Shown here: positions 46,836 to 56,444 of the stretch, one piece after another
Layout: each line of letters starts with the position of its first letter
Numbering within the stretch: position 1 is the stretch's first letter
Assembly (NCBI GenBank): GCA_025062045.1
Contig: JANXAF010000004.1
Location: 62,001-126,000, forward strand
DNA length: 64,000 nucleotides
Direction: 5' to 3'
Source of the DNA: Thermodesulfobacteriota bacterium
Lineage (GTDB): Bacteria > Desulfobacterota > Syntrophorhabdia > Syntrophorhabdales > JANXAF01
Position numbers and translations under genes: made by a program
The notes under the pieces: generated by a model
What the model was told of the DNA's origin: nothing
Seen by the model: only the letters and a program-made list of their open reading frames with translations
Database searches by the model: none

Positions 46836-47786
46836 ATGAAGAACGTAAGTGCTGATGAACTTGCGAATAGGATACTCTCTGGTGATGAAAGAGTAGCCTC
46901 GCGTGTTATCTCCCTTATCGAGAATGGAGACGAAAAGGGTTTTCAAGTTGTCTCATACCTTTACCCGAAGACAGGGAAGGCCTTTCGGATAGGTGTTACA
47001 GGGTCAACAGGTGCCGGAAAGAGCACAATAGTGGACAAAATAGCCTTGGCCTATGGGCAGATGGGGAAAAAAATAGGAGTCATTGCCATAGATCCGACTA
47101 GCATAAAATCGAAGGGAGCATTTTTCGGAGACAGGCTCAGGTTCAAAAACGCGGAAAAGATAGAGGGGATTTTCATAAGGTCTATGGCTCACAGGGGATT
47201 CTCGGGAGGGATATCGAAGGCCGCACTGGGAGCTGAGCTTGTGCTTGAAGCCTTGGGCAAAGAAATAATCATAGTGGAAAGCGTAGGTGTTGGCCAAACC
47301 GAACTTGGCATCTCCTATGTGTCGGATGTTGTAATTACCGTGCTAACCCCAGATTTTGGCGATGAGATTCAGCTGATGAAAGCGGGACTTTTGGACATCG
47401 GGGATATTGTTGTGATGAACAAAATGGACCTTCCGGGTGCGGAGGAAAAGGCCAAGGATTTGCTTGCCTATCTCGAAAGTATAAAAAAAGATAGCCAGAT
47501 GTCGGTTATTAAAGTGATTGGTAAAACGGGTGAAGGGATAGAAAGACTCATAAAAATTCTCGAAAAAAAGAGAGAGACGTTAAAAGAGGATGGAATAGAA
47601 AAGACAAAGGCTCTCGTTCTTGCATTTGCAAAGGAAGAACTTACAAAGAGTGTAGAAAAATTAATAGAAAAGGATCCGGAATGTGTAAGGCTCATTGAAG
47701 ATGTTCAAAAGAGAAGGAAGGATCCCTATTCTATTTCCCGAATGATAGTCTCCATTCTTGTAGGAGACGGAAGATCCCGTAAATAG
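46836..47786 (+). CDS. meaB: Methylmalonyl-CoA mutase-associated GTPase MeaB
   Basis: G3E GTPase (316 aa) that loads B12 into and protects acyl-CoA mutases. Walker A GSTGAGKST, then DPTS, ESVGVGQTE and NKMDLPGAEE are the MeaB/ArgK signature. Starts 3 bp after the GntR gene and precedes both mutase subunits, as in many mutase operons. Confidence 0.93.
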   Translation: MKNVSADELANRILSGDERVASRVISLIENGDEKGFQVVSYLYPKTGKAFRIGVTGSTGAGKSTIVDKIALAYGQMGKKIGVIAIDPTSIKSKGAFFGDRLRFKNAEKIEGIFIRSMAHRGFSGGISKAALGAELVLEALGKEIIIVESVGVGQTELGISYVSDVVITVLTPDFGDEIQLMKAGLLDIGDIVVMNKMDLPGAEEKAKDLLAYLESIKKDSQMSVIKVIGKTGEGIERLIKILEKKRETLKEDGIEKTKALVLAFAKEELTKSVEKLIEKDPECVRLIEDVQKRRKDPYSISRMIVSILVGDGRSRK

Positions 47787-47801
47787 AAGCGGGAGGAGTG
47801 G

Positions 47802-48188
47802 ATGATAAAGGTACTTATAGCAAAGCCTGGCCTAGATGGTCACGATCGGGGTGCTAAAGTCGTGGCGCTTGCCTTAAAAGAGGCGGGGATGGAGGTTGTC
47901 TATTCGGGATTACATAAAACGATAGATCAGATAGTAAGTATGGCTATCCAGGAAGATGTTGACGTAATAGGACTTTCGATAATGAGTGGTGCCCATATTC
48001 CCCTTACAAGGAAACTCATGGAAAAGCTAAAGGAATTGGGTATTGAGGACAAAAAAGTATTCGTGGGTGGAGTGATCCCGTCAAAGGACATACCGAAATT
48101 GAAAGAAATGGGGGTTACAGGAGTCTTCCCAGGGGGAACCCCCCTCGAGGAGATAGTGAAAGCGATAAAAGCCTCAGTGAATAAGTAG
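47802..48188 (+). CDS. B12-binding small subunit of acyl-CoA mutase
   Basis: 128-aa cobalamin-binding Rossmann domain. The base-off/His-on motif D-x-H-x-x-G is D12-G-H14-D-R-G17; GLSIMSGAH and VFVGGVIP follow. It equals the C-terminal part of single-chain methylmalonyl-CoA mutase and is the separate B subunit of two-part mutases. It ends 10 bp before the catalytic subunit. Confidence 0.94.
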   Translation: MIKVLIAKPGLDGHDRGAKVVALALKEAGMEVVYSGLHKTIDQIVSMAIQEDVDVIGLSIMSGAHIPLTRKLMEKLKELGIEDKKVFVGGVIPSKDIPKLKEMGVTGVFPGGTPLEEIVKAIKASVNK

Positions 48189-48198
48189 GAGGAACTGG

Positions 48199-49827
48199 AT
48201 GTCAACCGCGAGATACATAAAGGACGACAAGGATCAGATCCTGGATGTCATTTACGAGTCCGGAATTCATGTAAAACCTGTCTATACTCCGAAGGATTTG
48301 GAAGAGATCGGGTTTTCATACGAAGAGGATCTAAACGACCCAGGTAAGTTTCCGTTTACAAGGGGTATCCATGCTTTGGGTTACAGGTCGAGGGCCTGGA
48401 CGACAAGACAATATACCGGATTCGGTACACCAAAAGAAACAAATGAGAGATTCAAGTTCATGATTGCGCATGGCCAGACGGGATTGAATGTGGCTTTTGA
48501 TCTACCGACGCAGATGGGGTACGACTCAGACGATCCTATGGCGGAGGGTGAAGTTGGAAGGGTCGGAATGGCAGTAGACACAATAAGGGACTTTGAGATC
48601 GCCTTTGATGGGATTGAACTTGACAGAATAGGTGTGGGGCTCACAATAAATGCCGTTGCCTCAATTATACTTGCCATGTTTCAAACGGTGGCAGAGAAGT
48701 ACGGATACGATCCTAAAACAGTTTCAGCAACTCCACAGAACGATATCCTAAAGGAGATGATAGGACGAGGTGCCTGGATATTCCCTGTGGAGCATGGGGT
48801 AAGACTTACAGGGGATGTGATCGAGTACTGTATTAAGGCTATGCCAAAGACTAATCCCGTAAGTGTCTGCGGTTACCACATAAGGGAGTCAGGGGCAACA
48901 CCAGCCCAAGAGATAGCATACGCTTTTTTGATAGCCTTTGCCTATATAGATAACGTGAAGGAAAGGGGTTATGAGCCTGACGAATTTGTTGGTGGTTTTA
49001 CCTTCAATTTCAACGTCTTCGGAAACATGTGGGAGCAGATAGCAAAGTTCAGGGCTGCGAGAAAGCTTTGGGCAAAACTTTTAAAGGAAAGGTACAATGT
49101 GAAGAAAGAAAGGAACCTCTTTCTCAGGGGGATATTTGGAGGAGGAGGTTACGGTCTCACAAAGGCACAGCCCGAAAATAATATCGTAAGAGGGGCGTAC
49201 TACGCACTTGTTGCTGCCCTTTCCGGAGCCCAAACAACCGCCCTTTGTAGTTACGATGAGGCCTATACCATACCAACACCCCATTCAGCCCTTATATCTT
49301 TAAGGACGCTCCAGATACTTATGGATGAAGTTGGATTGAGGGATACGGTTGATCCCCTTGCAGGAAGCTATTTTATTGAGACCCTAACTAAGCAGATGGA
49401 GGAGAAGATCTTAGAGGAGATGGAGAAGATAGAAAAGTATGGTGGCATAATAAAAGCCATATCCGATGGGTTTATCCAGAGGATGCTTGCAAGGCAAGCT
49501 TACGAAATCGAAAAAGGCATAGAAAGGGGTGAGCTTTTAAAAGTGGGTGTTAACATATACGTTGAGGGAGAGCCTAAAGAAGTGGAGCTCCACGAGTATA
49601 ACGAAGAATCTGCAAGAATCCAGATAGAAAGCTTAAAAGAGATAAAGAGGACAAGGTCCCAAAAAGAAGTGGCAAAGACGTTAAAAGAGCTTGAGAGTGC
49701 AACAAGAAGCGGAAAAAACGTGATGCCTTATCTTCTGGAATGTTGCAAAGCGTATTGCACCCTTGGAGAGATGACTTCAGTGTTCAGGGAGATCTTTGGA
49801 GAGTTCCAGGAACCATCCATATTTTAG
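48199..49827 (+). CDS. Acyl-CoA mutase large subunit, methylmalonyl-CoA mutase type
   Basis: 542-aa TIM-barrel catalytic subunit. FPFTRG, RQYTGFGT, AFDLPTQMGYDSD, QNDILKE and SGYHIRE-like GYHIRESGATP are all family motifs. By alignment from memory with Propionibacterium mutase, Tyr72 takes the place of Tyr89, Ala99 of Ala116 and Arg190 of Arg207, the carboxylate-binding set of methylmalonyl-CoA mutase. Isobutyryl-CoA mutase has Phe/Gln and 2-hydroxyisobutyryl-CoA mutase Ile/Asp. A longer branched malonyl-CoA substrate remains possible given the operon. Needs the B12 subunit just upstream. Confidence 0.9.
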   Translation: MSTARYIKDDKDQILDVIYESGIHVKPVYTPKDLEEIGFSYEEDLNDPGKFPFTRGIHALGYRSRAWTTRQYTGFGTPKETNERFKFMIAHGQTGLNVAFDLPTQMGYDSDDPMAEGEVGRVGMAVDTIRDFEIAFDGIELDRIGVGLTINAVASIILAMFQTVAEKYGYDPKTVSATPQNDILKEMIGRGAWIFPVEHGVRLTGDVIEYCIKAMPKTNPVSVCGYHIRESGATPAQEIAYAFLIAFAYIDNVKERGYEPDEFVGGFTFNFNVFGNMWEQIAKFRAARKLWAKLLKERYNVKKERNLFLRGIFGGGGYGLTKAQPENNIVRGAYYALVAALSGAQTTALCSYDEAYTIPTPHSALISLRTLQILMDEVGLRDTVDPLAGSYFIETLTKQMEEKILEEMEKIEKYGGIIKAISDGFIQRMLARQAYEIEKGIERGELLKVGVNIYVEGEPKEVELHEYNEESARIQIESLKEIKRTRSQKEVAKTLKELESATRSGKNVMPYLLECCKAYCTLGEMTSVFREIFGEFQEPSIF

Positions 49828-49851
49828 GTTTAATTTGCTGGAGGATTGCAG

Positions 49852-51942
49852 GTGGAGAGAAGTTTTAGGCTTGGATGTGATATAGGAGGTACTTTCACAG
49901 ACTTCGTGCTATTAGATGATGTAACAGGCGAAATCTTTACCGCAAAATGCTTAACTACACCGAAAGACCCATCTCTCGCCGTAGAGGAAGGCATAAGGAT
50001 ACTTTCGAAAAAAGTTCCAGGATTTATCTCTGAGCTTAAAGAGTTCATACACGGAACAACACTCGTTATAAACTCAATAATAGAAAGAAAGGGGGCAAAG
50101 ACCGGTCTTATAACGACAAAAGGCTTTAGAGACGTACTAGAGATAGGAAGGGAGATAAGATACGCTCCATACGATATCTTTGCCGAATTCCCAAAACCCC
50201 TTGTGCCAAGGCGGCTCCGGATGGAACTAGACGAGAGAATAAGGAGTGACGGTTCCATCCTCAAACCCCTTGATGTTAAAGAAGCGAGGGAGGTAGTACG
50301 AAAGCTCGTAAGTATGGGTGTTGAATCAATAGCTGTCTGCCTTTTGAACTCCTTCGAAAATCCCGTACACGAAAAGATGATAGAGGAAATAATAAAAGAG
50401 GAGGCACCCTGGGTTTCCACTTCCATCTCTTACAAAGTCCTTCCCCAGATAAGGGAATACGAAAGGACAAGCACAACCGTAACTAATGCCTACGTCAAAC
50501 CGTTAACGGAAAAGTACTTATCGAACCTCAAAGAAAGACTCTCTAGACTTGGTTTTAAAGGTAGACTCTTTATAATGCTAAGTAGCGGAGGAATAACCTC
50601 CGTAGAGATAGCGAAGGAGTTTCCGGTAAGGATAATAGAATCCGGTCCAGTAGCAGCAGTTATCGCGGCTCAGTATTACGGCAGACACTTTAACATTTCC
50701 GAAATGTTCTGCTTCGATATGGGAGGCACTACCGCAAAATCATGTCTAATCCAGAAGGGTGAGGCAGGGGTCGTTCCCACTTTTGAAGTGGGAAGGGTTC
50801 AAAGGTTCATGAAAGGGAGTGGACTTACTATCCAAGTACCTGTTGTGGATCTCATGGAGATAGGGGCCGGTGGGGGAAGTATCGCTAAGATCAGCCGTAT
50901 GGGTACTTTGCAAGTAGGGCCGGAGAGTGCTGGAGCAGACCCCGGGCCCATCTGTTACGATAGGGGAGGGGAAGAGCCCTGTGTGACAGATGCCGATCTA
51001 CTCCTTGGATATCTAGATGAGAACTATTTTTTGGGTGGCGAAATGAGGCTAAATAGGAAGAAGGCAGAAAAAGGGATAGAAGAAAAGATAGCGAAGCCTT
51101 TGGGTGTGAGTTTAAAAAAGGCGATATGGGGAATACATGATCTTATAAACGAAACGATGGCTGCTGCTGCAAAAACCCATATAGCAGAGAAAGGGGGAAA
51201 TCCAAAGATAGTTACAATTGCCGCATTCGGCGGTGCAGGCCCCGTCCACGCTTACGGGCTTGCAAAGAAACTCGGAGCGAAAAGGATCATGGTGCCTCCA
51301 AATGCGGGTTGTGGCTCGGCCATGGGGTTTTTTACTGCTCCCAGGGCCTTCGACACATTAATTAGCCATAAAGTATCTTTGGGCAAGGCCGATTTGTACG
51401 CCATAGAGGAAACTTTAAGAAAACTTGAAAAAGAGGCGGAATCAACGTTAAAGGGAGAGTACTCTCAAGAACCTGTCCGCTTTATAAGATCTGTGGATAT
51501 GAGGTTTGTAGGACAGGGCTCTGAGATATCGATTCCAGTTCCTTCAAAGCCATTTTACACATTCACAAAGGAAGAGATAAGAAGGATGTTTGACGAAGAG
51601 TACCAAAGACTTTACGGAAGAACGTACCCCGAATCGGAGATCGAGTTTATAAATTTTAAGGTAAGAGCTGAGTTGCCTATAAAACTCCTTAAACTTTCGA
51701 AGCTCCAAAGAACCGACGGACAAAGCGTAGAATCTGCCATAAAGGGCAAAAGATTAGCTTTTTCTTCGATCGTTAAAGACTTCATACAGTTTACCGTTTA
51801 TGACAGGTATAAGTTACCTCCTGGCTCAAAATTTTTTGGTCCGGCGATAATAGAAGAAAGAGAATCGACTATTGTTGCAGGAGAGGACACAGAGATTACG
51901 GTGGACGAGTATGGTTTCGTCTGGATAGAGATAAGGGGCTGA
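49852..51942 (+). CDS. Hydantoinase/oxoprolinase/acetone carboxylase family, HyuA-like subunit
   Basis: 696-aa ATP-dependent subunit with the actin-like ATP sites CDIGGTFTDFVL and FDMGGTTAKSC, HGTTLVINSI, and GAGGGSIA. Relatives hydrolyse cyclic amides (hydantoins, 5-oxoproline) or carboxylate ketones (acetone, acetophenone). GTG 49852 is chosen since GGAGG lies 7 nt ahead; TTG 49846 is too close to it. Paired with HyuB (4-bp gap). Which of the two reactions applies cannot be told from sequence. Confidence 0.9.
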   Translation: MERSFRLGCDIGGTFTDFVLLDDVTGEIFTAKCLTTPKDPSLAVEEGIRILSKKVPGFISELKEFIHGTTLVINSIIERKGAKTGLITTKGFRDVLEIGREIRYAPYDIFAEFPKPLVPRRLRMELDERIRSDGSILKPLDVKEAREVVRKLVSMGVESIAVCLLNSFENPVHEKMIEEIIKEEAPWVSTSISYKVLPQIREYERTSTTVTNAYVKPLTEKYLSNLKERLSRLGFKGRLFIMLSSGGITSVEIAKEFPVRIIESGPVAAVIAAQYYGRHFNISEMFCFDMGGTTAKSCLIQKGEAGVVPTFEVGRVQRFMKGSGLTIQVPVVDLMEIGAGGGSIAKISRMGTLQVGPESAGADPGPICYDRGGEEPCVTDADLLLGYLDENYFLGGEMRLNRKKAEKGIEEKIAKPLGVSLKKAIWGIHDLINETMAAAAKTHIAEKGGNPKIVTIAAFGGAGPVHAYGLAKKLGAKRIMVPPNAGCGSAMGFFTAPRAFDTLISHKVSLGKADLYAIEETLRKLEKEAESTLKGEYSQEPVRFIRSVDMRFVGQGSEISIPVPSKPFYTFTKEEIRRMFDEEYQRLYGRTYPESEIEFINFKVRAELPIKLLKLSKLQRTDGQSVESAIKGKRLAFSSIVKDFIQFTVYDRYKLPPGSKFFGPAIIEERESTIVAGEDTEITVDEYGFVWIEIRG

Positions 51943-51946
51943 CAGT

Positions 51947-53695
51947 ATGGGTGATGGATTTGACCCGATCACTATAGAGATCCTCTGGCGAAGGCTCATA
52001 TCGATTGTGGATGAGGCGGACTCGGCAGTTGCGAGGACAGCCTTTTCTAGCCTTTTGAGGGATGCCCACGATTACACGTGTATGTTCACAGATCGATTTG
52101 GAAGAGAACTCGCCCAAGGAACTTTTGCAACTCCAGGACAATCGGGGGCAATGGCCCTGGGGATAAAAAAACTAATAAACAGTTTCCCGGAAGGTTATTT
52201 TGAGCCCGGAGACGTAATTATCACGAACGATCCGTGGATTCTCGCTGGCCACCTAAACGATGTTTGCGTTTTAAGCCCCATATACTTTAAGGATAGGCTT
52301 GTAGCATATACGGCTTGCGTATTCCATCACTCCGACATAGGAGGTAGAGTCTCCTCCGATAACCACGACGTTTTTGAAGAAGGACTCTTTATACCTCCCG
52401 TAAAGCTATACGAAAGAGGGGTTTTGAACCGGGCAATAATGGACATCATCCGGTGGAATGTGAGAACACCTGAAGAGGTTATAGGGGATATAAGGTCACA
52501 GATAGCGGCAAATCACGTATGTGCGGAAAAGATAAAACAGATGCTTGAGGAGACAGGACTTGATACTTTGGATGATCTGGCAGAGGAGATAATCACGATC
52601 ACCGAAAAAAGTATAAGGGAGGAGATAGGAAAGATCCCTGATGGAGTGTATTTTTCGGAGGGAAGGATAGAACAACCGAAAGGAAAAGAGGATGTGATAA
52701 TTAAAGCAAAGGTTGAGATTTCAGGTACAGATATCATAGTTGATCTCGATGGTTCCTCACCACAGGTCGATTGGGGTGGGAATGTTGTGTACAATTTCAC
52801 GTATGCATACGTTTTCATGGCAATAAAGAGCATGTTTGCTCCGGATATCCCGAATAACGAAGGATGTGCAAGACCGATAAAACTCTATGCCCCCTACGGG
52901 TCTGTAGTCAACTGTAAATTTCCAGCTGCCTGCGCGGCAAGGATGCAAATAGGGCACTTTCTAACAGAGATAATCTACAGAGCCTTTGCTGAAGTTCTGC
53001 CGGATAGGGTGATTGCAGGTTCGGGTGGGACACCCGCCGCCATGAACGTATTCTACGGCAGAAGGAGGGACGGGACACCATGGCACTCGGTTATTATAAG
53101 AGGCGGAGGTATGGGGGCAAGTGCAAAAAGCGATGGCAAACACGTTTTCATATTTCCGGCGAATGGGGCGAATACTCCTGTTGAAATTTTCGAAAACGAC
53201 ACTCCCATCATAGTTGAAAAACGCGAGCTGATCACTGATTCGGGCGGTCCCGGAAGATCAAGGGGCGGGCTTGGAAAAAGGGAAGTTTTTAGAGTTCCCG
53301 ATGACGAATATGCACCTTTGCCGCCTGTCAATCTTGGAATTCAGGCAGGAAGATACGTGTATCCTCCTGAAGGGCTTTTTGGGGGCAAACCAGGAAGAAA
53401 GGGTGCATTTCTTGTAAACGGAAAGGAAGGAAATCCCTACGGGCTTACCCGGCTCAATCCAGGAGACGTTGTGATTATCGATGCACCGGGAGGGGGAGGC
53501 TATGGAGATCCCTTTGAGAGGGATTGTGAGCTCGTACTGAACGATGTTATAGAAGGTTACGTTAGTTTGGAGAGTGCTCGTGATGACTATGGAGTATACA
53601 TAGATCCGGAAACCCTTCAAATCGACTGGGAGAGAACCAAAGAGCTGAGAAAGAAAAAAACAACTGATGGAGGTCCGCATGGAGAGACCCTTTGA
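51947..53695 (+). CDS. Hydantoinase/oxoprolinase/acetone carboxylase family, HyuB-like subunit
   Basis: 582 aa, partner of HyuA. Motifs: DPITIEILWRRL at the start, SSLLRDAHDYTC, NDPWILAGHLNDV, HHSDIGGR with its metal His/Asp, and a C-terminal PGGGGYGDPFERD. The intact NDP and H-x-D-x-G segments indicate an active enzyme. Overlaps the CoA ligase gene by 17 bp. No third small subunit of the acetone carboxylase type follows, which favours a hydantoinase-like two-subunit enzyme or a different carboxylase. Confidence 0.9.
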   Translation: MGDGFDPITIEILWRRLISIVDEADSAVARTAFSSLLRDAHDYTCMFTDRFGRELAQGTFATPGQSGAMALGIKKLINSFPEGYFEPGDVIITNDPWILAGHLNDVCVLSPIYFKDRLVAYTACVFHHSDIGGRVSSDNHDVFEEGLFIPPVKLYERGVLNRAIMDIIRWNVRTPEEVIGDIRSQIAANHVCAEKIKQMLEETGLDTLDDLAEEIITITEKSIREEIGKIPDGVYFSEGRIEQPKGKEDVIIKAKVEISGTDIIVDLDGSSPQVDWGGNVVYNFTYAYVFMAIKSMFAPDIPNNEGCARPIKLYAPYGSVVNCKFPAACAARMQIGHFLTEIIYRAFAEVLPDRVIAGSGGTPAAMNVFYGRRRDGTPWHSVIIRGGGMGASAKSDGKHVFIFPANGANTPVEIFENDTPIIVEKRELITDSGGPGRSRGGLGKREVFRVPDDEYAPLPPVNLGIQAGRYVYPPEGLFGGKPGRKGAFLVNGKEGNPYGLTRLNPGDVVIIDAPGGGGYGDPFERDCELVLNDVIEGYVSLESARDDYGVYIDPETLQIDWERTKELRKKKTTDGGPHGETL

Positions 53696-54980
53696 CACAA
53701 AAGTCAAAAGCGAAGAGGAACTTCGGCAGTTGCAACTTAAGGGACTTAAGTGGACCGTGAATCACGCCTATTACGGATCTCCAGCATATAAGAAGAAGTT
53801 TGACGAAGCCAAAGTAAGACCAGAGGACATAAAAAGCCTAGATGACTTAAAGCGTCTCCCATTTACAACTACGAAAGATTTACAAGAAGGATATCCTTTT
53901 CCACTCCTTTGTGTTCCAATGGAAAAAGTGATAAGGATCCACGCATCTTCTGGAACGACGGGCAAAAGGAAGGTAATATGCTATACGAGAAAGGATGTTG
54001 AGGACTGGGCTGACATGTTTGCTAGGTGTTACGCTTATGCTGGTTGCACAAAGGAAGATAGGATCCAAATAGCCGTTGGGTACGGGGTCTGGACAGCAGG
54101 ATGGGGTTTTCAGAATGGGTGTGAGAGATTCGGTGCTATGAGTATACCTATTGGGCCTGGAAATATTGACATGCAATGCCAATTCCTGGAAGACTTCGGA
54201 AGTACAGTTTTGTGCTGCACAGCGTCCATGGCGCTCCTTATGGCGGAAGAGATAGACAAAAGGAACCTTAGGGGAAAGATAAAACTGAAAAAAATTATCT
54301 TTGGTTCTGAGAGATCGAGTGATGCCATGAGAAGGAAGATATCAGAACTTTCCGGGGTTCCTTTGGACGAACTCTACGATATTCCTGGAATGACGGAACT
54401 TTACGGACCCGGTACAGGGCTTGACTGCAAATACCACAAAGGGATCCACTACTGGGCAGATTACTACATCTTAGAGATCCTAAATCCCGAAACATTGGAA
54501 CCGGTGGAACCCGGAGAAGTTGGAGAGATGGTTGTAACGACCCTTTGGAAAGAGGCTGTTCCTTTAATCCGCTATAGAACGAGGGATTTGACAAGATTTA
54601 TACCTGAGAAGTGCCCGTGTGGGAGTCTCATGCCAATGCACGACAGAATCCTTGGAAGATCGGACGACATGTTCATATTTAGAGGAGTAAACATCTATCC
54701 CAGCCATATTGATGAGATTCTTTCGAAGATCCCTGAGGTGGGAAGCGAGTATCAGGTACACCTAATAAGAAAAGAAGATGGAAAGGACTACATGACCCTT
54801 AGGGTGGAAAGGGCAAAAGAGCTACATCAAAGGTCTGATCTTGATGAAAGGATAAAACAGGTTATAGGAGAAAGAATAAAGAGTGAGATCATGGTGAGTT
54901 GTGATATCGAAATCGTTGATTATGGAAGCCTTCCAAGATCAGAAAGGAAGACAAAAAGGGTGTTTGACAATAGGGAGTGA
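53679..54980 (+). CDS. Phenylacetate-CoA ligase (PaaK)-type AMP-forming CoA ligase
   Basis: 433-aa acyl-adenylate enzyme making an acyl- or aryl-CoA with ATP. ATP loop SSGTTGKRK; TELYGPG for adenine; YRTRDLTRF; a zinc-like HDRILGRSDDMF segment and the PaaK C-terminal domain (FRGVNIYPSHI). ATG 53679 follows GGAGG and lies within the hyuB end. Closest to aryl-acid ligases, but the substrate is not proven. Overlaps or touches the next gene. Confidence 0.9.
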   Translation: MERPFDTKVKSEEELRQLQLKGLKWTVNHAYYGSPAYKKKFDEAKVRPEDIKSLDDLKRLPFTTTKDLQEGYPFPLLCVPMEKVIRIHASSGTTGKRKVICYTRKDVEDWADMFARCYAYAGCTKEDRIQIAVGYGVWTAGWGFQNGCERFGAMSIPIGPGNIDMQCQFLEDFGSTVLCCTASMALLMAEEIDKRNLRGKIKLKKIIFGSERSSDAMRRKISELSGVPLDELYDIPGMTELYGPGTGLDCKYHKGIHYWADYYILEILNPETLEPVEPGEVGEMVVTTLWKEAVPLIRYRTRDLTRFIPEKCPCGSLMPMHDRILGRSDDMFIFRGVNIYPSHIDEILSKIPEVGSEYQVHLIRKEDGKDYMTLRVERAKELHQRSDLDERIKQVIGERIKSEIMVSCDIEIVDYGSLPRSERKTKRVFDNRE

Positions 54981-54997
54981 ACAATAAGGAGGAAGAT

Positions 54998-55942
54998 GTG
55001 AAAAAATTCGACTACCATTTGCCAAAGACCTTGGATGAGGCTTTGAATCTTTTCGCCAGTCTTAAAAACTGTAAATACGTAGCCGGTGGGACGGATGTCT
55101 TTGTAGACATCAAAAGGAAGAAGATAGCGCCCGACAATCTCATCTCTTTAAGGAACATTGAGGCTTTAAAAATTATAGAGAAAAACGGTGGAATAAGAAT
55201 AGGAAGTTGTGTGACCCATGAAGAGATACTCAAAAATGAAGACATAAAAAGGCATTACACGGCGCTACACGACGCGGTAAAAAGGCTCGGCTCAAAGCAG
55301 ATAAGGAACGTAGCTACAATAGGCGGAAACATCTGTAATGCTGCACCTTCCGCCGATACGGCTTGTCCACTTTTGGTCTTCGATTGCGTAGTAGGAATCT
55401 ACGGAAAGAAAGGCGAAAGAAAACTCTCTTTGGACGAATTCTTTCTCGGTCCGGGAATGGTATCTAAAGAAGAAGACGAAATCGTGACATTTTTTGAGCT
55501 TTGTTATCTTCCCAAATATTCCGGATCGGCATACATAAAGCTCACAAGACGGGAGGCTATGGATCTTGCAATAGTAAGTGTTGCATCAAGACTCACCTTT
55601 GATTTGGAAGAGGATATTTTAAAAGTGAAAGAGACGATTGCAAATAGCGATTTAAAAGACATGGAAGAGAAGATTGCTAATTTAGGAATCAAAGTAAAAC
55701 AAGCGAGAATAGCCATGGGAGTTGCGGCTCCGACCCCCCTAAGGGCTAAGGAAGCGGAAACTTATCTATTGGGGAAAGTTTTGGACAGAGACAAAATATA
55801 TGAGGCAAGTGAGATTGCATCCTCAGTCGCTAGGCCCAGGGATACGATAAGAGGTGAAGCCGAATATAGAAGGGAGATGATTAAAGTTTTAACGAGAAGA
55901 ACTCTTCTCCTCTCAGTTAAAAGGGGACTCGGTTTGGAATAA
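54998..55942 (+). CDS. Molybdenum hydroxylase FAD-binding subunit (xanthine dehydrogenase family)
   Basis: 314 aa from GTG 54998, which has AAGGAGG (54986-54992) 5 nt ahead; the GTG at 54977 is less likely. FAD motifs AGGTDVFVD and TIGGNICNAAPSADT are clear, as is the C-terminal CO-dehydrogenase flavoprotein domain. It lacks the Cys-bearing insert of 4-hydroxybenzoyl-CoA reductase beta subunits. Passes electrons from the 2Fe-2S subunit to an acceptor. Confidence 0.92.
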   Translation: MKKFDYHLPKTLDEALNLFASLKNCKYVAGGTDVFVDIKRKKIAPDNLISLRNIEALKIIEKNGGIRIGSCVTHEEILKNEDIKRHYTALHDAVKRLGSKQIRNVATIGGNICNAAPSADTACPLLVFDCVVGIYGKKGERKLSLDEFFLGPGMVSKEEDEIVTFFELCYLPKYSGSAYIKLTRREAMDLAIVSVASRLTFDLEEDILKVKETIANSDLKDMEEKIANLGIKVKQARIAMGVAAPTPLRAKEAETYLLGKVLDRDKIYEASEIASSVARPRDTIRGEAEYRREMIKVLTRRTLLLSVKRGLGLE

Positions 55943-55970
55943 AAAACTAAACTTACGAAAAGGAGCTTAC

Positions 55971-56444
55971 ATGAAAAAGAAAATAGAATTCAACCTGAAC
56001 GGAGAAAACATAACTGTCGAAGTTGAGCCATACTGGAGCCTTTTATACCTCCTTCGGAACATTTTAAAACTCAAAGGCACAAAGGAAGGATGCGGATACG
56101 GGGAATGTGGAGCATGTACGGTAGTAGTTGACGGTTTGGCCGTAAACTCTTGCCTTTACCCTGTTATGGAGTTGGAAGGAAAAAAAGTAATAACGATTGA
56201 GGGGGTGTCGAAGAACGGGAAGCTCCATCCAATACAAAAAGCGTTCATCGAAGAGGGTGCAATCCAGTGCGGGTTCTGTACCCCAGGGATGGTGATGTCA
56301 GCCTATGCGCTTTATGAAGAAAAGAGAGAATATGACGAAGAGGACATAAAGGAAGCAATAGAGGGGAATCTTTGCAGGTGTACAGGATACGTAAAGATAA
56401 TCGATGCTATAAAGGCCGTAAAAGGGGGGAAATATGAATTTTAA
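55971..56444 (+). CDS. Molybdenum hydroxylase 2Fe-2S subunit
   Basis: 157 aa. First plant-type cluster with Cys41, Cys46, Cys49 and Cys61 (GCGYGECGACT), second cluster with QCGFCTPGMV and CRCTGY, the standard small subunit of xanthine-dehydrogenase-type enzymes. Its end overlaps the Mo subunit by 11 bp. Confidence 0.95.
   Translation: MKKKIEFNLNGENITVEVEPYWSLLYLLRNILKLKGTKEGCGYGECGACTVVVDGLAVNSCLYPVMELEGKKVITIEGVSKNGKLHPIQKAFIEEGAIQCGFCTPGMVMSAYALYEEKREYDEEDIKEAIEGNLCRCTGYVKIIDAIKAVKGGKYEF

Noticed and set aside
48199-49827. Reading the mutase as 2-hydroxyisobutyryl-CoA mutase of an acetone or tert-butanol pathway.
   Set aside because: The decisive Ile and Asp positions are Tyr and Ala here, and the carboxylate-binding Arg is kept.
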